From: Nocardioides euryhalodurans
Lineage (GTDB): Bacteria > Actinomycetota > Actinomycetes > Propionibacteriales > Nocardioidaceae
Direction: 5' to 3'
Length of the DNA stretch: 64,000 nt
Assembly (NCBI RefSeq): GCF_004564375.1
Contig: NZ_CP038267.1
Coordinates: 1,614,501 to 1,678,500, forward strand
Every line of letters starts with the position of its first letter. The stretch's first letter is position 1. The notes under the pieces were generated by a model. The model saw nothing but the letters and a program-made list of their open reading frames with translations. It was not told the DNA's origin and did not search any database. A program made the position numbers and the translations under genes. Of the stretch, positions 55,125 through 63,937 are shown piece by piece.

Positions 55125-56210
55125 TCAGGTGCCCTCGACGCGGTTGCCCTGCTCGTCCCAGTGGGCGGCGACCTTCTTAGACGGCTGCACCCGCGGCGGC
55201 TCACCCGGCATCTTCGGGTAGTCCGGCGGGAAGTTCAGCTCCACCTCGCCCTGGTCGCGCCACAGGTCCAGCAGTGGCTCGAGGTCGTGCGCCACGTCGT
55301 CGATGCCGCCCCAGGGGTCGCCGTCGGCGACCCGGTCGGGGACCGAGAAGAGCGTGAAGCCGGCCGGGTCGGAGAGCTCGGCCAGCTCCGACCACGTCAC
55401 CGGCGTCGACACGGGTGCCCCCGGGATGGGTCGCAGGGAGTACGCCGACGCGATCGTGCGGTCGCGGCAGTTCTGGTTGAAGTCGACGAAGATCCGCTCC
55501 CCCCGCTCCTCCTTCCACCAGGCGGTCGTCACCTGTCCGTCGCGGCGCTCCAGCTCGCGGCCGAAGCCGATCGCGGCGTGCCGGACGTCGGTGAACTCCC
55601 AGTCCGGCCGGATCCGGACGAAGACGTGGACGCCCCGGTTGCCGCTGGTCTTGGCGAAGCCGGTGATGCCGAGCTCCTCGAGCAGCTCACGGGCCACGCC
55701 CGCGACCCGGGCAGCGTCGCCGAAGGTCGTGCCCGGCTGCGGGTCGAGGTCGATGCGCAGCTCGTCGGGACGGTCGACGTCGGCGCGGCGTACGGGCCAG
55801 GGGTGGAAGGTCAGCGTCCCCATGTGGGCGCACCAGACCGGGACCGCGATCTCGGTCGGGCAGATCTCCTCCGCCGTCCGGCCGGAGGGGAAGGTGATCC
55901 CGACCGACTCGAGGTAGTCGGGAGCGCCCTTCGGCACCCGCTTCTGGTAGAACGCGTCGGCGTCGCGGTCCTGCGGCCCGGTGGCCAGCTTCATGCCGGG
56001 CCGGACCCCCGAGGTCCAGCGCTCCAGCGCGGTCGGCCGGTCGCGCAGCGCCCGCATCAACCCGTCGTCGACGGAGGCGAAGTACTCGGCCACCATCAGC
56101 TTGGTGACCGCGGGCGTCCGCTCGGTCGCCTCGTAGATCACGCGATCGGGTGAGGAGACCCTGACCTCGCGCTCCCCCGCGACGACGGTCGCGGCCGCAG
56201 TCTTCGCCAT
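55125..56210 (-). CDS. LigD-type primase-polymerase (Prim-PolC-like)
   Basis: A 361-residue archaeo-eukaryotic primase-fold polymerase of the LigD polymerase-domain family, stand-alone with no ligase or nuclease domain. Catalytic aspartates are in LRIDLDPQPG (D154, D156), followed by SGNRGVHVFVRI and the third acidic site in IFVDFNQN. Stand-alone enzymes of this kind pair with LigC in mycobacteria. ATG start; convergent with ligC and the small RNA locus. Confidence 0.9.
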   Translation of the reverse strand: MAKTAAATVVAGEREVRVSSPDRVIYEATERTPAVTKLMVAEYFASVDDGLMRALRDRPTALERWTSGVRPGMKLATGPQDRDADAFYQKRVPKGAPDYLESVGITFPSGRTAEEICPTEIAVPVWCAHMGTLTFHPWPVRRADVDRPDELRIDLDPQPGTTFGDAARVAGVARELLEELGITGFAKTSGNRGVHVFVRIRPDWEFTDVRHAAIGFGRELERRDGQVTTAWWKEERGERIFVDFNQNCRDRTIASAYSLRPIPGAPVSTPVTWSELAELSDPAGFTLFSVPDRVADGDPWGGIDDVAHDLEPLLDLWRDQGEVELNFPPDYPKMPGEPPRVQPSKKVAAHWDEQGNRVEGT

Positions 56211-56253
56211 GCGTCGACCCTAGCGGCGCACGACGCAGGAGTGCGGCGCTCCG

Positions 56254-56571
56254 CTAGAGCAGCGAGTTGGGCTGGAACGTCGGCCGCCGGTCCTCGTCCT
56301 CGCGACCGGGGCGGACGAACTCGAAGCCGGCGGTGGTCACCAGCTGCCAGTCCTCCCGGGCCGCCTGCAGGTCGAGGGCGCACTCGAGGTGCAGCGGCGG
56401 CGCGTGGAAGGCGTTGCGCCCGGCCTCCCGTGCCGTGCCGACGAACGCGATCGGGCGGCCCAGCGGGCGGCCGCAGCTGCCGCAGACCCGCGAGAGCGCG
56501 CACTGGGTGACCCGGGCGCCGACCAGGTCGTCGAGCGAGGCGCCCCAGGCGAAGGGCCGGGTGGCGATCAT
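56254..56571 (-). CDS. Small protein with zinc-finger-like cysteine/histidine set, coupled to desaturase
   Basis: A 105-residue protein of no recognised family. C24, C30 and C33 (VCGSCGRPLGRP) and H61/C64 (LHLEC) could form a treble-clef or ribbon metal site. It begins MIATRPFAWGASLDDLVGARVTQCALSRVC. The ATG at 56571 overlaps the desaturase stop (ATGA), so it is co-translated with it. Function unknown. Confidence 0.7.
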   Translation of the reverse strand: MIATRPFAWGASLDDLVGARVTQCALSRVCGSCGRPLGRPIAFVGTAREAGRNAFHAPPLHLECALDLQAAREDWQLVTTAGFEFVRPGREDEDRRPTFQPNSLL

Positions 56572-57785
56572 GCCCGGGCCTCCGAGTGCCCTCGCGACCA
56601 CGAGCCGAGCTCGGTACGCCGGGTGGGTCGCTCGTCGTCGGTCCTGCGGCCCCGGTCGACCGCGGGTGTCGGCGGCCCGGGCTGGTCGCTGCTGGTCCAA
56701 CCGTTGGGGACCGACAGCTTCATGATCGTGCGCAGCGCCTGGCCGTACTGCCGGTGCAGTGGCCCGGTCGTGTAGGGGAGGTCGTACTTCTCGCACAGGG
56801 CCCGCACCTTGACCGCGATCTCCGGGTAGCGGTTGCTCGGGAGGTCGGGGAAGAGGTGGTGCTCGATCTGGAAGCCGAGGCTGCCCGAGGCGATGTGGAG
56901 CGCCGGGCCGCCCTCGAAGTTGGCCGAGCCGAGCATCTGCCGGAGGTACCACTCGGCGCGGGTCTCGTCCTCGAGCTCCTCCTCGGTGAAGTGCAGCGCA
57001 CCGTCCGGGAAGTGGCCGCAGAAGATGATCACGTAGGACCAGACGTTGCGGGTGAGGTTCGCGGCCGCGTTGGCGGCCAGCGTCGTACGCCACCGGGGAC
57101 CGCTCAGCGCGGGGTAGACGACGTAGTCCTTGAGCACCTGGTTGCGACCCTTGCGCCAGATCTGCTTGAGCTGGCGCTTCATCTCCTTCGGGTCCTTCCT
57201 GCCCTTCCGGATCGCCTCGATGTCGAGGTCGTGCAGCGCCACGCCCCACTGGAACAGCCCGGCGAGCAACGCGTTGTAGACCGGCTGCCCGAGGTTGGCG
57301 GGGTGCCACTTCTGCTCGCGCGCCATCCGGAGGATGCCGTAACCGATGTCGTTGTCGTGGCCGAGCACGTTGGTGAACTGGTGGTGCACGTAGTTGTGGC
57401 TGTGCTTCCACTGCTCGGCCGGCTGCGCGGTGTCCCACTCCCAGGTGGAGGAGTGGATCTCGGGGTCGTTCATCCAGTCCCACTGGCCGTGCATGACGTT
57501 GTGGCCGATCTCCATGTTCTCGAGGATCTTGGCCGCCCCGAGCAGGGCGCCGCCGGCGATCGCACCGGGGATCCGGGTCCGCCTCGAGTGGGGCGTCGCG
57601 GCCAGCACCACCCGGCCCGCGGTCGCGAGGCCGCGCTGGACCTTGATCAGCCGGTTGATGTACGCCGCGTCGGCGGCGCAGCGAGAGTCCTCGACCTCGG
57701 CCCGGATCGCGTCGAGCTCGCGGCCGAGCTGATCCACCTCCTCGGTCGTGAGGTGGGCGTACTCCTTGACGTCGGCGATGGCCAT
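56568..57785 (-). CDS. Membrane fatty-acid (acyl-CoA) desaturase, DesA3-like
   Basis: A 405-residue di-iron membrane desaturase. Histidine boxes: GHNVMHGQW (H95, H99), KHSHNYVHH (H128-H135) and QIEHHLFPDLP near residue 308. Membrane helices lie between them. The arrangement with the reductase encoded immediately upstream matches mycobacterial DesA3 (Rv3229c) and its oxidoreductase partner (Rv3230c), which make oleoyl chains. The last ~45 residues are a polar tail. ATG start 35 bp after the reductase stop. Confidence 0.9.
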   Translation of the reverse strand: MAIADVKEYAHLTTEEVDQLGRELDAIRAEVEDSRCAADAAYINRLIKVQRGLATAGRVVLAATPHSRRTRIPGAIAGGALLGAAKILENMEIGHNVMHGQWDWMNDPEIHSSTWEWDTAQPAEQWKHSHNYVHHQFTNVLGHDNDIGYGILRMAREQKWHPANLGQPVYNALLAGLFQWGVALHDLDIEAIRKGRKDPKEMKRQLKQIWRKGRNQVLKDYVVYPALSGPRWRTTLAANAAANLTRNVWSYVIIFCGHFPDGALHFTEEELEDETRAEWYLRQMLGSANFEGGPALHIASGSLGFQIEHHLFPDLPSNRYPEIAVKVRALCEKYDLPYTTGPLHRQYGQALRTIMKLSVPNGWTSSDQPGPPTPAVDRGRRTDDERPTRRTELGSWSRGHSEARA

Positions 57786-57820
57786 GTCTCTCCTCGTGGT
57801 CGATCAGGTGGTCGTGGCGG

Positions 57821-58897
57821 TCAGATGTCGAGCGTGCAGTCGCCGACGGCGGCGGTGATGCAGGTCTGCACCTGCTCGTTGGGCTGGGCGTACTCGTCGC
57901 CGCTGCGCAGGTCGCGGACCCGCCCCTCGACGAGCGTGAGCGTGCAGGTGTGGCAGATCCCCATCCGGCAGCCGTACGGCATGCCGACCCCGGCCTGCTC
58001 CCCGGCCTCGAGCACCGTGGTGGCGCCGTCGACCTCGACGGACTTCCCGGAGGTGCGGAAGGTGATGGTGCCGCCCTCCCCGCCCTCGCCGCCGAGCTCG
58101 AGGGAGAACCGCTCGAGGTGCAGCTGCTCGGCCAGCCCCGCCTCCTCGTAGTGGCCGGTGATCGCGTCGAGCATCGGTCCGGGCCCGCACGCCCAGGTGT
58201 CACGGTCGCGCCAGTCGGGGCAGATGGTGTCGAGGTCGGCCAGGTCGAGCATGCCGTCGGTGTCGGTGTGGAGCCGGTGGATCGTGAGCCCCTCGTGGCG
58301 CTCCTCGAGCGTCGCCAGCTCCTCGCGGAAGATCATCCGGTCGGGGGTCGGCGAGGAGTAGTGGAGGACGACGTCGGGCATCGTCCGGCGCCGGTCGAGG
58401 GTGCGCAGCATCGCCATCACCGGGGTGATCCCGCTGCCGCCGACCAGGAACAACATCTTCCGCGGGGGCGGGTCCGGCAGCACGAAGTCGCCCTCCGGCA
58501 GCGCCAGCCGCACGACCGTGCCGGGTTCCAGGCCGTTGACCAGGTGGGCCGAGAGCAGTCCCTCGGGCATCGCCCGGACGGTGATCGCGATGGTGCGGCC
58601 CGAGCGCTTCGGGGGCGAGCTGACCGAGTAGGAGCGCCACTGGAACCTGCCGTCGACCTGGATCCCGATGCCGACGTACTGCCCGGGGCGGTGGTCGTAG
58701 CGCCACCCCCAGCCGGGCCGCAGCACGAGCGTGGCGGCGTCGTCGGTCTCCGGCACCACCTTCTCGACGCGGCCCCGCAGCTCCCGCGAGGTCCACAGCG
58801 GGTTGAGCAGCCGGAGGTAGTCGTCGGGGTCCAGCGGCGTGGTGAGTGTCCATCCCGCGCGACGGACGCGGGACCAGGGGACGGTGGGGCTGGCCAT
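57821..58897 (-). CDS. Ferredoxin reductase with C-terminal 2Fe-2S domain, desaturase electron donor
   Basis: A 358-residue flavoprotein: FAD domain with RSYSVSSPP, NAD(P)H domain with FLVGGSGITPVMAMLR and ACGPGPML, then a plant-type 2Fe-2S domain with C310, C315, C318 and C346 (CRMGICHTC...TC). It matches the dedicated NADPH oxidoreductase that feeds DesA3. The ATG at 58897 is only a few bases from the operator/promoter, so the message is probably leaderless. Confidence 0.9.
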   Translation of the reverse strand: MASPTVPWSRVRRAGWTLTTPLDPDDYLRLLNPLWTSRELRGRVEKVVPETDDAATLVLRPGWGWRYDHRPGQYVGIGIQVDGRFQWRSYSVSSPPKRSGRTIAITVRAMPEGLLSAHLVNGLEPGTVVRLALPEGDFVLPDPPPRKMLFLVGGSGITPVMAMLRTLDRRRTMPDVVLHYSSPTPDRMIFREELATLEERHEGLTIHRLHTDTDGMLDLADLDTICPDWRDRDTWACGPGPMLDAITGHYEEAGLAEQLHLERFSLELGGEGGEGGTITFRTSGKSVEVDGATTVLEAGEQAGVGMPYGCRMGICHTCTLTLVEGRVRDLRSGDEYAQPNEQVQTCITAAVGDCTLDI

Positions 58898-58902
58898 GGG
58901 TC

Positions 58903-58934
58903 TTGAGTGAACACGTGTCCACTCAAAGTGTCAA
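58903..58934 (-). promoter_or_regulatory. Promoter with embedded palindromic operator for the desaturase operon
   Basis: On the - strand a perfect -35 TTGACA (58929-58934), 17 nt, then TTCACT (58906-58911). The spacer and -10 are filled by a 24-bp palindrome (58903-58926) with outer arms TTGAGTG/CACTCAA and centre ACACGTGT, broken by one mismatched pair. This is the size expected of a TetR-family operator; a bound repressor would block the promoter. No regulator gene is nearby. Confidence 0.7.
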
Positions 58935-58958
58935 CCGGCGGGACGGTAGATTTGGGCC

Positions 58959-59360
58959 ATGGCCTACGACGTGGAGAAGACCGACGAGCAGTGGCGCGAG
59001 GAGCTCTCGCCCGAGGAGTACGCCGTGCTCCGCAAGGCCGGCACCGAGCGCGCGTTCACCGGCGAGTACACCGACACCGAGACCACCGGCGTCTACCGAT
59101 GCAAGGCCTGCCAGGCCAAGCTCTTCGAGTCCGGCACCAAGTTCCACTCCGGGTGCGGCTGGCCGAGCTTCTACCAGCCGATCACCGACACGGTCGAGTA
59201 CCTCGAGGACACCTCCCACGGCATGAAGCGGGTCGAGGTCCGGTGCGCCAGCTGCGGGTCGCACCTCGGGCACGTCTTCCCCGACGGCTACGGCACCCCC
59301 ACCGGCGACCGCTTCTGCATCAACTCGATCAGCCTGACGCTCGAGCCCGCCGAGAAGTAG
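58959..59360 (+). CDS. msrB: Peptide-methionine (R)-S-oxide reductase MsrB
   Basis: A 133-residue repair enzyme reducing R-methionine sulfoxide. Structural zinc cysteines C48/C51 (CKAC) and C96/C99 (CASC); GCGWPSFYQP and GSHLGHVFPDG family motifs; catalytic C120 in RFCINS. ATG start. Divergent from the desaturase operon, 61 bp between the start codons. Confidence 0.95.
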   Translation: MAYDVEKTDEQWREELSPEEYAVLRKAGTERAFTGEYTDTETTGVYRCKACQAKLFESGTKFHSGCGWPSFYQPITDTVEYLEDTSHGMKRVEVRCASCGSHLGHVFPDGYGTPTGDRFCINSISLTLEPAEK

Positions 59361-60041
59361 TCAGTCCGCCGCGACGTCCACCAGCGCCGGGGTGACCACC
59401 ACGACGCCCTCGCCGTACGCCGTGTCGGCCCAGTCCTGCAGCGACCCGTCGTCGTAGACGACGTCCACGGCCACGTGGTCCCCGGCGACGTAGGACGCCA
59501 GCACCCCCGGCAGCTCCTCCCCCGCCTCGCGGGCGATGCGGGCCAGGCGCGGCGAGCCGTCGCTGTCGGTCCCCGACGTCGCCGGCGGGTCGACGGGCTC
59601 GGCCGACGGTGCGTCGTAGAGGGCTGCCGGGATCGCGGTGAGGACCGTGAGGGCGGTCCCGTCCCACGTGCCCGTGAGCACGTACTGCCCCCAGCGCACC
59701 GGCCCGGCCTGCTCGTAGGCGTCGGCACCGCCGGGGGACACCGTGCCTCCCGGCCGGTCGAGGCCCGCCTGGCGCTGGTCCCAGTGCCAGTCCAGCAGCG
59801 GCGGCCCGCTGCACTGCGGCGGCCACGACTCCGCCACCGCTCCGAGGCACACCTCGGGGCGGGCCTCCTGGAGCACCGTGACCACCCCACGGGTGGCCAC
59901 CTCCCCCGGAGCCTCCGGTACCTGCGAAGGCGGTGCGGGGCGGTCGCGCCCCACGGGGTCGGCGGCCGTGGTCCCGGGGTCGGTGCCGCACCCTGCGAGC
60001 AGCAGGGCCGCGGCGGCGACGAGCAGGGCGATCGTTCTCAT
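59361..60041 (-). CDS. Putative lipoprotein of unknown function
   Basis: A 226-residue exported lipoprotein with lipobox LLAGC (C18). The mature part has two cysteines that may pair (EVCLGAV and PQCSGPP) and a C-terminal strand-rich region (VAVDVVYDDGSLQDWADTAYGEGVVVV). No family recognised. Its stop abuts the msrB stop. ATG at 60041 chosen for the signal peptide; an in-frame extension upstream is non-signal-like. Confidence 0.75.
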   Translation of the reverse strand: MRTIALLVAAAALLLAGCGTDPGTTAADPVGRDRPAPPSQVPEAPGEVATRGVVTVLQEARPEVCLGAVAESWPPQCSGPPLLDWHWDQRQAGLDRPGGTVSPGGADAYEQAGPVRWGQYVLTGTWDGTALTVLTAIPAALYDAPSAEPVDPPATSGTDSDGSPRLARIAREAGEELPGVLASYVAGDHVAVDVVYDDGSLQDWADTAYGEGVVVVTPALVDVAAD

Positions 60042-60146
60042 GGGGATGGGACGGGCGAGGCGTGGCCCGGGTTCCGGACACGACCTCCGCGACCCGCCGG
60101 CATCGAAACCACCGCGCGACGCTCCGGCCGACCCTAGGGTGCGCGC

Positions 60147-60647
60147 ATGCGCACTCGTCTCGTCTCGGCCCTCCTCGTCGCCGCCCTCTCGCTCCCGCTC
60201 GGCGCCGCCCACGGCGCCACGGTCTCGGTCACCGACCCCGCAGGCGACGGCAGTGCGGGCGAGCGCCTCGACGTCCTCGACGTCACGCTCCGCAACCGCG
60301 ACCGGGCGGTGGTCGTCACGACGACCTTCGTCGCGGTCGGGAAGGGCTCGGTGGCGGTCGGCCTCGACGCACGTCGGCCCCCGGGCCAGGTCGTCCTGGT
60401 CGCTCGTCGGCGCCCCGGACCCGACCGGGCCTTCCTCGTCACCGAGGACGGACGCCGCCGGTGCGCCGGCCTCCTGGCCACCTGGGACACCGAGGCGGAG
60501 ACGCTGCGGCTCCGGATGCCCTCTCGCTGCTTCCGTGGCGGCGCCTACCGCGCCCTGCGGATGCGCGCCATCACCGAGGAGCTCAGCGCCGGTGACATCG
60601 ACCTGGTGCGACGCTTCCGCTGGAGCGACTGGGTCCGGCGGGGTTGA
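60147..60647 (+). CDS. Small secreted protein of unknown function
   Basis: A 166-residue protein with a signal peptide ending at AAHGA (residue ~24) and a beta-rich mature domain (VSVTDPAGDGSAGERLDVLDVTLRNRDRAVVVTTTFV) with one cysteine pair (C111 and C134 approximately). The opening resembles secreted domains that start with DPxGD and often sit on cell-surface proteins. Divergent from the lipoprotein gene; stop 13 bp from the hemQ stop. Confidence 0.75.
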   Translation: MRTRLVSALLVAALSLPLGAAHGATVSVTDPAGDGSAGERLDVLDVTLRNRDRAVVVTTTFVAVGKGSVAVGLDARRPPGQVVLVARRRPGPDRAFLVTEDGRRRCAGLLATWDTEAETLRLRMPSRCFRGGAYRALRMRAITEELSAGDIDLVRRFRWSDWVRRG

Positions 60648-60660
60648 GCTGCTCCACCGC

Positions 60661-61368
60661 TCACGGAAGCCGCTGGAGCAGCTCGGCGACCCCGGTCCGG
60701 GCGCCGGTGTAGAACGGCACCTCCTCGCGGACGTGGCGACGCGCCTCGGAGGCGCGGAGGTGGCGCATCAGGTCGACGATCCGGTGCAGCTCGTCGGCCT
60801 CGAAGGCGAGCAGCCACTCGTAGTCGCCGAGCGCGAAGCTCGCCACGGTGTTGGCGCGCACGTCGGCGAACCCGCGGGCCATCTGGCCGTGCTCGGCGAG
60901 CATCCGGCGACGCTCGGCGTCGTCGAGGAGGTACCAGTCGTAGGAGCGCACGAAGGGGTAGACGCACACGTGCTTGCGCGGCTCCTCGCCGTCGAGGAAC
61001 GCCGGGACGTGGCTCTTGTTGAACTCCGCGGGCCGGTGCAGCGCCATCTGCGACCACACCGGCGCCAGCCGCCGCCCGAACGACGTCCGCCGGAACGCGT
61101 TGTAGGCGTCCTGGAGCTCCTCGCTCGTCGTGGCGTGCCACCAGACCATCACGTCGGCGTCGGCCCGCAGCCCGGAGACGTCGTAGACGCCGCGCACCAC
61201 GACGTCGCGCTCCGCGAGCACCTCGAGGAGCGCCTCGACGTCGGCCGCCTCGGCCACGCGGTCGGCGTCGCCGAGCGGCGTCTCGAGCCGGAACACCGAC
61301 CACATGGTGTAGCGGATGGAGTCGTTGAGCTCCTTGAGGCGGGCGGCGTTGGTGGTGGGCGTGCTCAT
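60661..61368 (-). CDS. hemQ: Coproheme decarboxylase HemQ (chlorite-dismutase family)
   Basis: A 235-residue enzyme converting coproheme to heme b in the coproporphyrin-dependent pathway of Gram-positive bacteria. Family segments include [39 protein letters not shown] (with the catalytic tyrosine region) and [33 protein letters not shown]. The ATG at 61368 overlaps the cgoX stop (ATGA). Confidence 0.93.
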   Translation of the reverse strand: MSTPTTNAARLKELNDSIRYTMWSVFRLETPLGDADRVAEAADVEALLEVLAERDVVVRGVYDVSGLRADADVMVWWHATTSEELQDAYNAFRRTSFGRRLAPVWSQMALHRPAEFNKSHVPAFLDGEEPRKHVCVYPFVRSYDWYLLDDAERRRMLAEHGQMARGFADVRANTVASFALGDYEWLLAFEADELHRIVDLMRHLRASEARRHVREEVPFYTGARTGVAELLQRLP

Positions 61369-62717
61369 GGCTCCATTGTCGCGCGGCGGGCCGAGGCCAC
61401 GACGGCCGGGATCCCCACGCCGTCGTACGCAGCCCCGCAGACCGACAGCCCCGGGACCCGCGCCACCGCGGACCGGATCCGTGCCACCCGGTCGACGTGC
61501 CCGAGGGCGTACTGCGGCAGCGCCCCGCCCCACCGCTGGACGTGGCTGTCGACCGGCCGGGCCGCCACCCCGGTGGCGGCCGCGAGCTCGGCCAGGGAGC
61601 TCGCGACGAGCACCTCGTCCGGGTGCTGGAGCGCGGACTCCTCGCGGTGCCGACCGACCGAGGTGCGGAGCAGCAGCACGCCCCCGGCGGCAGCGCCGGC
61701 CTCGCGGACCCAGGCCCACTTGGCGAAGGAGTAGGTGGCCGCCTTGATCGCCCGGCCGTCGACCGGGGGGACCAGGAAGCCGGACGAGGCGGTCGTCGCG
61801 AGGTCGCCGAGGTCCTCGGCGCGGAAGGCGTGGGTGACGATCGCCATCGACGCCGACTCGACCTCGGCGAGCTCGATCGCGGCCGCGGGGGCGACCTCGG
61901 CGAGCAGCCGGGCAGCCGGCGTCGCCGGGCAGGCGAGGACGACGCGGTCGGCCGTCACGACCTCGGCGTCGCGGGTCGACCCGACCGTGAGGGCGAAGCC
62001 GGTCTCGGTCCGCGCGAGCCCGCGGACGGTCGCACCGGTGCGCACCTCGAAGCGGCCGCTCCCGGCCAGCGCGACGGGGAGTCTCCCGAGGCCGCCGGGG
62101 ACGCCGCCGAACACCGGGGCGTCGCTGACGGGCAGCCGCGCTGCCGCCTCGAGCAGGGAGCCCTCGCGGGCGAGGGCGAGGAGCTGCGGGGTGGTGGCGT
62201 GGGCCGACAGGTTGCCCGCGTGACCGGCGTAGACGCCCCCGAGCAGCGGCTCCACGAGCCGGTCGACGACCTCCTGCCCGAAGCGCTCGGCGACCACGTC
62301 GGCCACGCTGCGGTCCCGGGAGAGGTCCAGGGGCGGCAGGTCCGGCTCCCGGCGTACGACGTCGAGGGCCGCGTCACTGAGCACCCCGGACCGCGCGAGG
62401 CCGTCGAGGTCCAGGGGCAGCCCCATCAGGGAGCGCGGCAGCGGTCGCAGCTCGCCCCGGGTCCAGAGCGAGGACGACGTGGACGAGGGGTGCACCACGG
62501 GCAGCCCCAGCGAGCTCACCAGGTCGACGGCCTCGGGACGCCGGGCCAGCACCGACTCGGCGCCGACGTCGACCGCCACTCCCCCGACCTCGGCCAGCCG
62601 CAGCTTGCCGCCGACGGCGGGCGACGCCTCGAGCACGAGGACGTCGTGCTCGTCGGCGAGGAGGTGGGCCGCGGTCAGTCCCGCGATCCCGCCCCCCACG
62701 ACCACCACGCCCGGCAT
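61365..62717 (-). CDS. cgoX: Coproporphyrinogen III oxidase (CgoX, formerly HemY/HemG)
   Basis: A 450-residue FAD amine-oxidase-fold enzyme. N-terminal dinucleotide motif [38 protein letters not shown] follows; the C-terminal FAD segment is [20 protein letters not shown]. In actinobacteria this enzyme oxidises coproporphyrinogen III before iron insertion and HemQ action. It is the first gene of the pair with hemQ. Confidence 0.93.
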   Translation of the reverse strand: MPGVVVVGGGIAGLTAAHLLADEHDVLVLEASPAVGGKLRLAEVGGVAVDVGAESVLARRPEAVDLVSSLGLPVVHPSSTSSSLWTRGELRPLPRSLMGLPLDLDGLARSGVLSDAALDVVRREPDLPPLDLSRDRSVADVVAERFGQEVVDRLVEPLLGGVYAGHAGNLSAHATTPQLLALAREGSLLEAAARLPVSDAPVFGGVPGGLGRLPVALAGSGRFEVRTGATVRGLARTETGFALTVGSTRDAEVVTADRVVLACPATPAARLLAEVAPAAAIELAEVESASMAIVTHAFRAEDLGDLATTASSGFLVPPVDGRAIKAATYSFAKWAWVREAGAAAGGVLLLRTSVGRHREESALQHPDEVLVASSLAELAAATGVAARPVDSHVQRWGGALPQYALGHVDRVARIRSAVARVPGLSVCGAAYDGVGIPAVVASARRATMEP

Positions 62718-62750
62718 GGGTCCAATCTCTCAGACCCCGTCGGTGCCCGC

Positions 62751-63359
62751 TCAGGCAGCGTCCGCGCCCTCGTCCCCCGACCCCTCGCCCCCGGTGTCCG
62801 CCGCGGGTCCGGTCCCGCCCTCGACCGGCTGGCCGTTGATCCTCCCGTCGAGCCGGGCGGGGTCGAGGTCGTCGCGGTGGAGCCGCTGGAACCCGCTGCG
62901 GTGGAAGACGAGCGGGGGCCGCTCCTGCTCCATCGACAGGTCGGCGACCTCGAGCAGCACGATCACGTGGTCCCCTGCCTCGATCTCCTCGTGGACCGTG
63001 CACGTGAAGGTCGCGACCGCCTCGTCCAGGAGCACCGCCCCGTCGGCGGTGGTGTGGAGGGCGAGGTCGTCGAAGCGCGCCTCGGCCGGACCCGCGAGCT
63101 GGCGGCACAGCGCGTCGTGGTGGTCGGCGAGCACGCTGATGCCGATCTGCCGTGCGTCGCGCAGCATCGGCCAGGTGCTGCTCGACCGGGCGATCGAGAA
63201 CGACACCAGGGCGGGCTCGATGCTCACCGAGGTGAACGAGCTCGCGGCGATGCCCACCAGCCGGCCACCCACTCGGCCGGCGACGGCGACCACCCCGCTG
63301 GGGAAGGTGCCGAAGGCGTCACGGAGGGCGCGGTCGTCGGGGAGGTCGGTCGAGGTCAT
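62751..63359 (-). CDS. Flavin reductase-like domain protein
   Basis: A 202-residue flavin-binding protein of the HpaC/DIM6 type: DAFGTFPSGVVAVAGRVGGRLVGIAASSFTSVSIEPALVSFSI and CTVHEEIEAGDHVIVLLEV. Such proteins supply reduced FMN to monooxygenases. The ATG at 63359 overlaps the stop of the FMN reductase gene. The last ~35 residues are a Gly/Asp/Glu-rich tail. Confidence 0.87.
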   Translation of the reverse strand: MTSTDLPDDRALRDAFGTFPSGVVAVAGRVGGRLVGIAASSFTSVSIEPALVSFSIARSSSTWPMLRDARQIGISVLADHHDALCRQLAGPAEARFDDLALHTTADGAVLLDEAVATFTCTVHEEIEAGDHVIVLLEVADLSMEQERPPLVFHRSGFQRLHRDDLDPARLDGRINGQPVEGGTGPAADTGGEGSGDEGADAA

Positions 63360-63895
63360 GCGGGGACTCCTGTCAGGTGGGGGCGGTGGTCGAGCAGCGA
63401 CGCGACGACCGGACGGGCCGAGGCCAGCCAGCCGTCGTACGCCGCCGGATCGTCGTGGTCCCGGTCGAGCACGTAGAGGCCCCGCACCGGGGTCACGGCG
63501 CCGAGCTCGGCCAGCAGCGGCCGCAGCGTGGTGTCGGGGGCCAGCGCGTGGGCCGGTCCCGCGCCGAGCATCACGGGAACCGCGACGCCGCGGAGCCCAC
63601 CGGCCGGGAAGCGGTCGAGGAAGACCTTGAGCAGCCCGGTGTAGGTCGCCTTGTACGTCGGGCTCGCCACGACCACCAGCTCCGCCTCGCCGACGCGCCT
63701 GACGAGGTCGTCGACGGCGGCGTCCTCCGGGTCCAGCAGCGAGGTGCCCCACGTCGCCAGGTCGACCTCGAGGTGCTGCTCCGAGCCCGTGAGCCCGTGG
63801 GCGACGCGTCGGGCGGCGGTGAGCGTCCTGCTGGCCGGCTTGGGGTTGCCGACCACGACAGCGGTCCGGGGCACGGTGCCGGGGGGCAGGGACAT
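63356..63895 (-). CDS. NADPH-dependent FMN reductase (flavodoxin-fold, SsuE/MsuE-like)
   Basis: A 179-residue protein: AVVVGNPKPASRTLTAARRVA (FMN phosphate loop) and VVVASPTYKATYTGLLKVFLDRFP, characteristic of SsuE-type reductases. Paired with the flavin reductase downstream, it probably serves a two-component monooxygenase, perhaps desulfonating, encoded outside the window. ATG start with AAGGAGG at the right distance. Confidence 0.88.
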   Translation of the reverse strand: MSLPPGTVPRTAVVVGNPKPASRTLTAARRVAHGLTGSEQHLEVDLATWGTSLLDPEDAAVDDLVRRVGEAELVVVASPTYKATYTGLLKVFLDRFPAGGLRGVAVPVMLGAGPAHALAPDTTLRPLLAELGAVTPVRGLYVLDRDHDDPAAYDGWLASARPVVASLLDHRPHLTGVPA

Positions 63896-63924
63896 GGCGT
63901 CCTCCTTCGTCGGTGACTTTTCTC

Positions 63925-63937
63925 TACTAACTTACTA
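63925..63937. promoter_or_regulatory. AT-rich direct repeat upstream of the FMN reductase gene
   Basis: TACTA-ACT-TACTA stands out as the only AT-rich patch in the last 105 bp and lies 30-42 bp upstream of the start at 63895. It may be part of the promoter or a regulator site. The remaining bases to 64000 show no gene. Confidence 0.35.
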
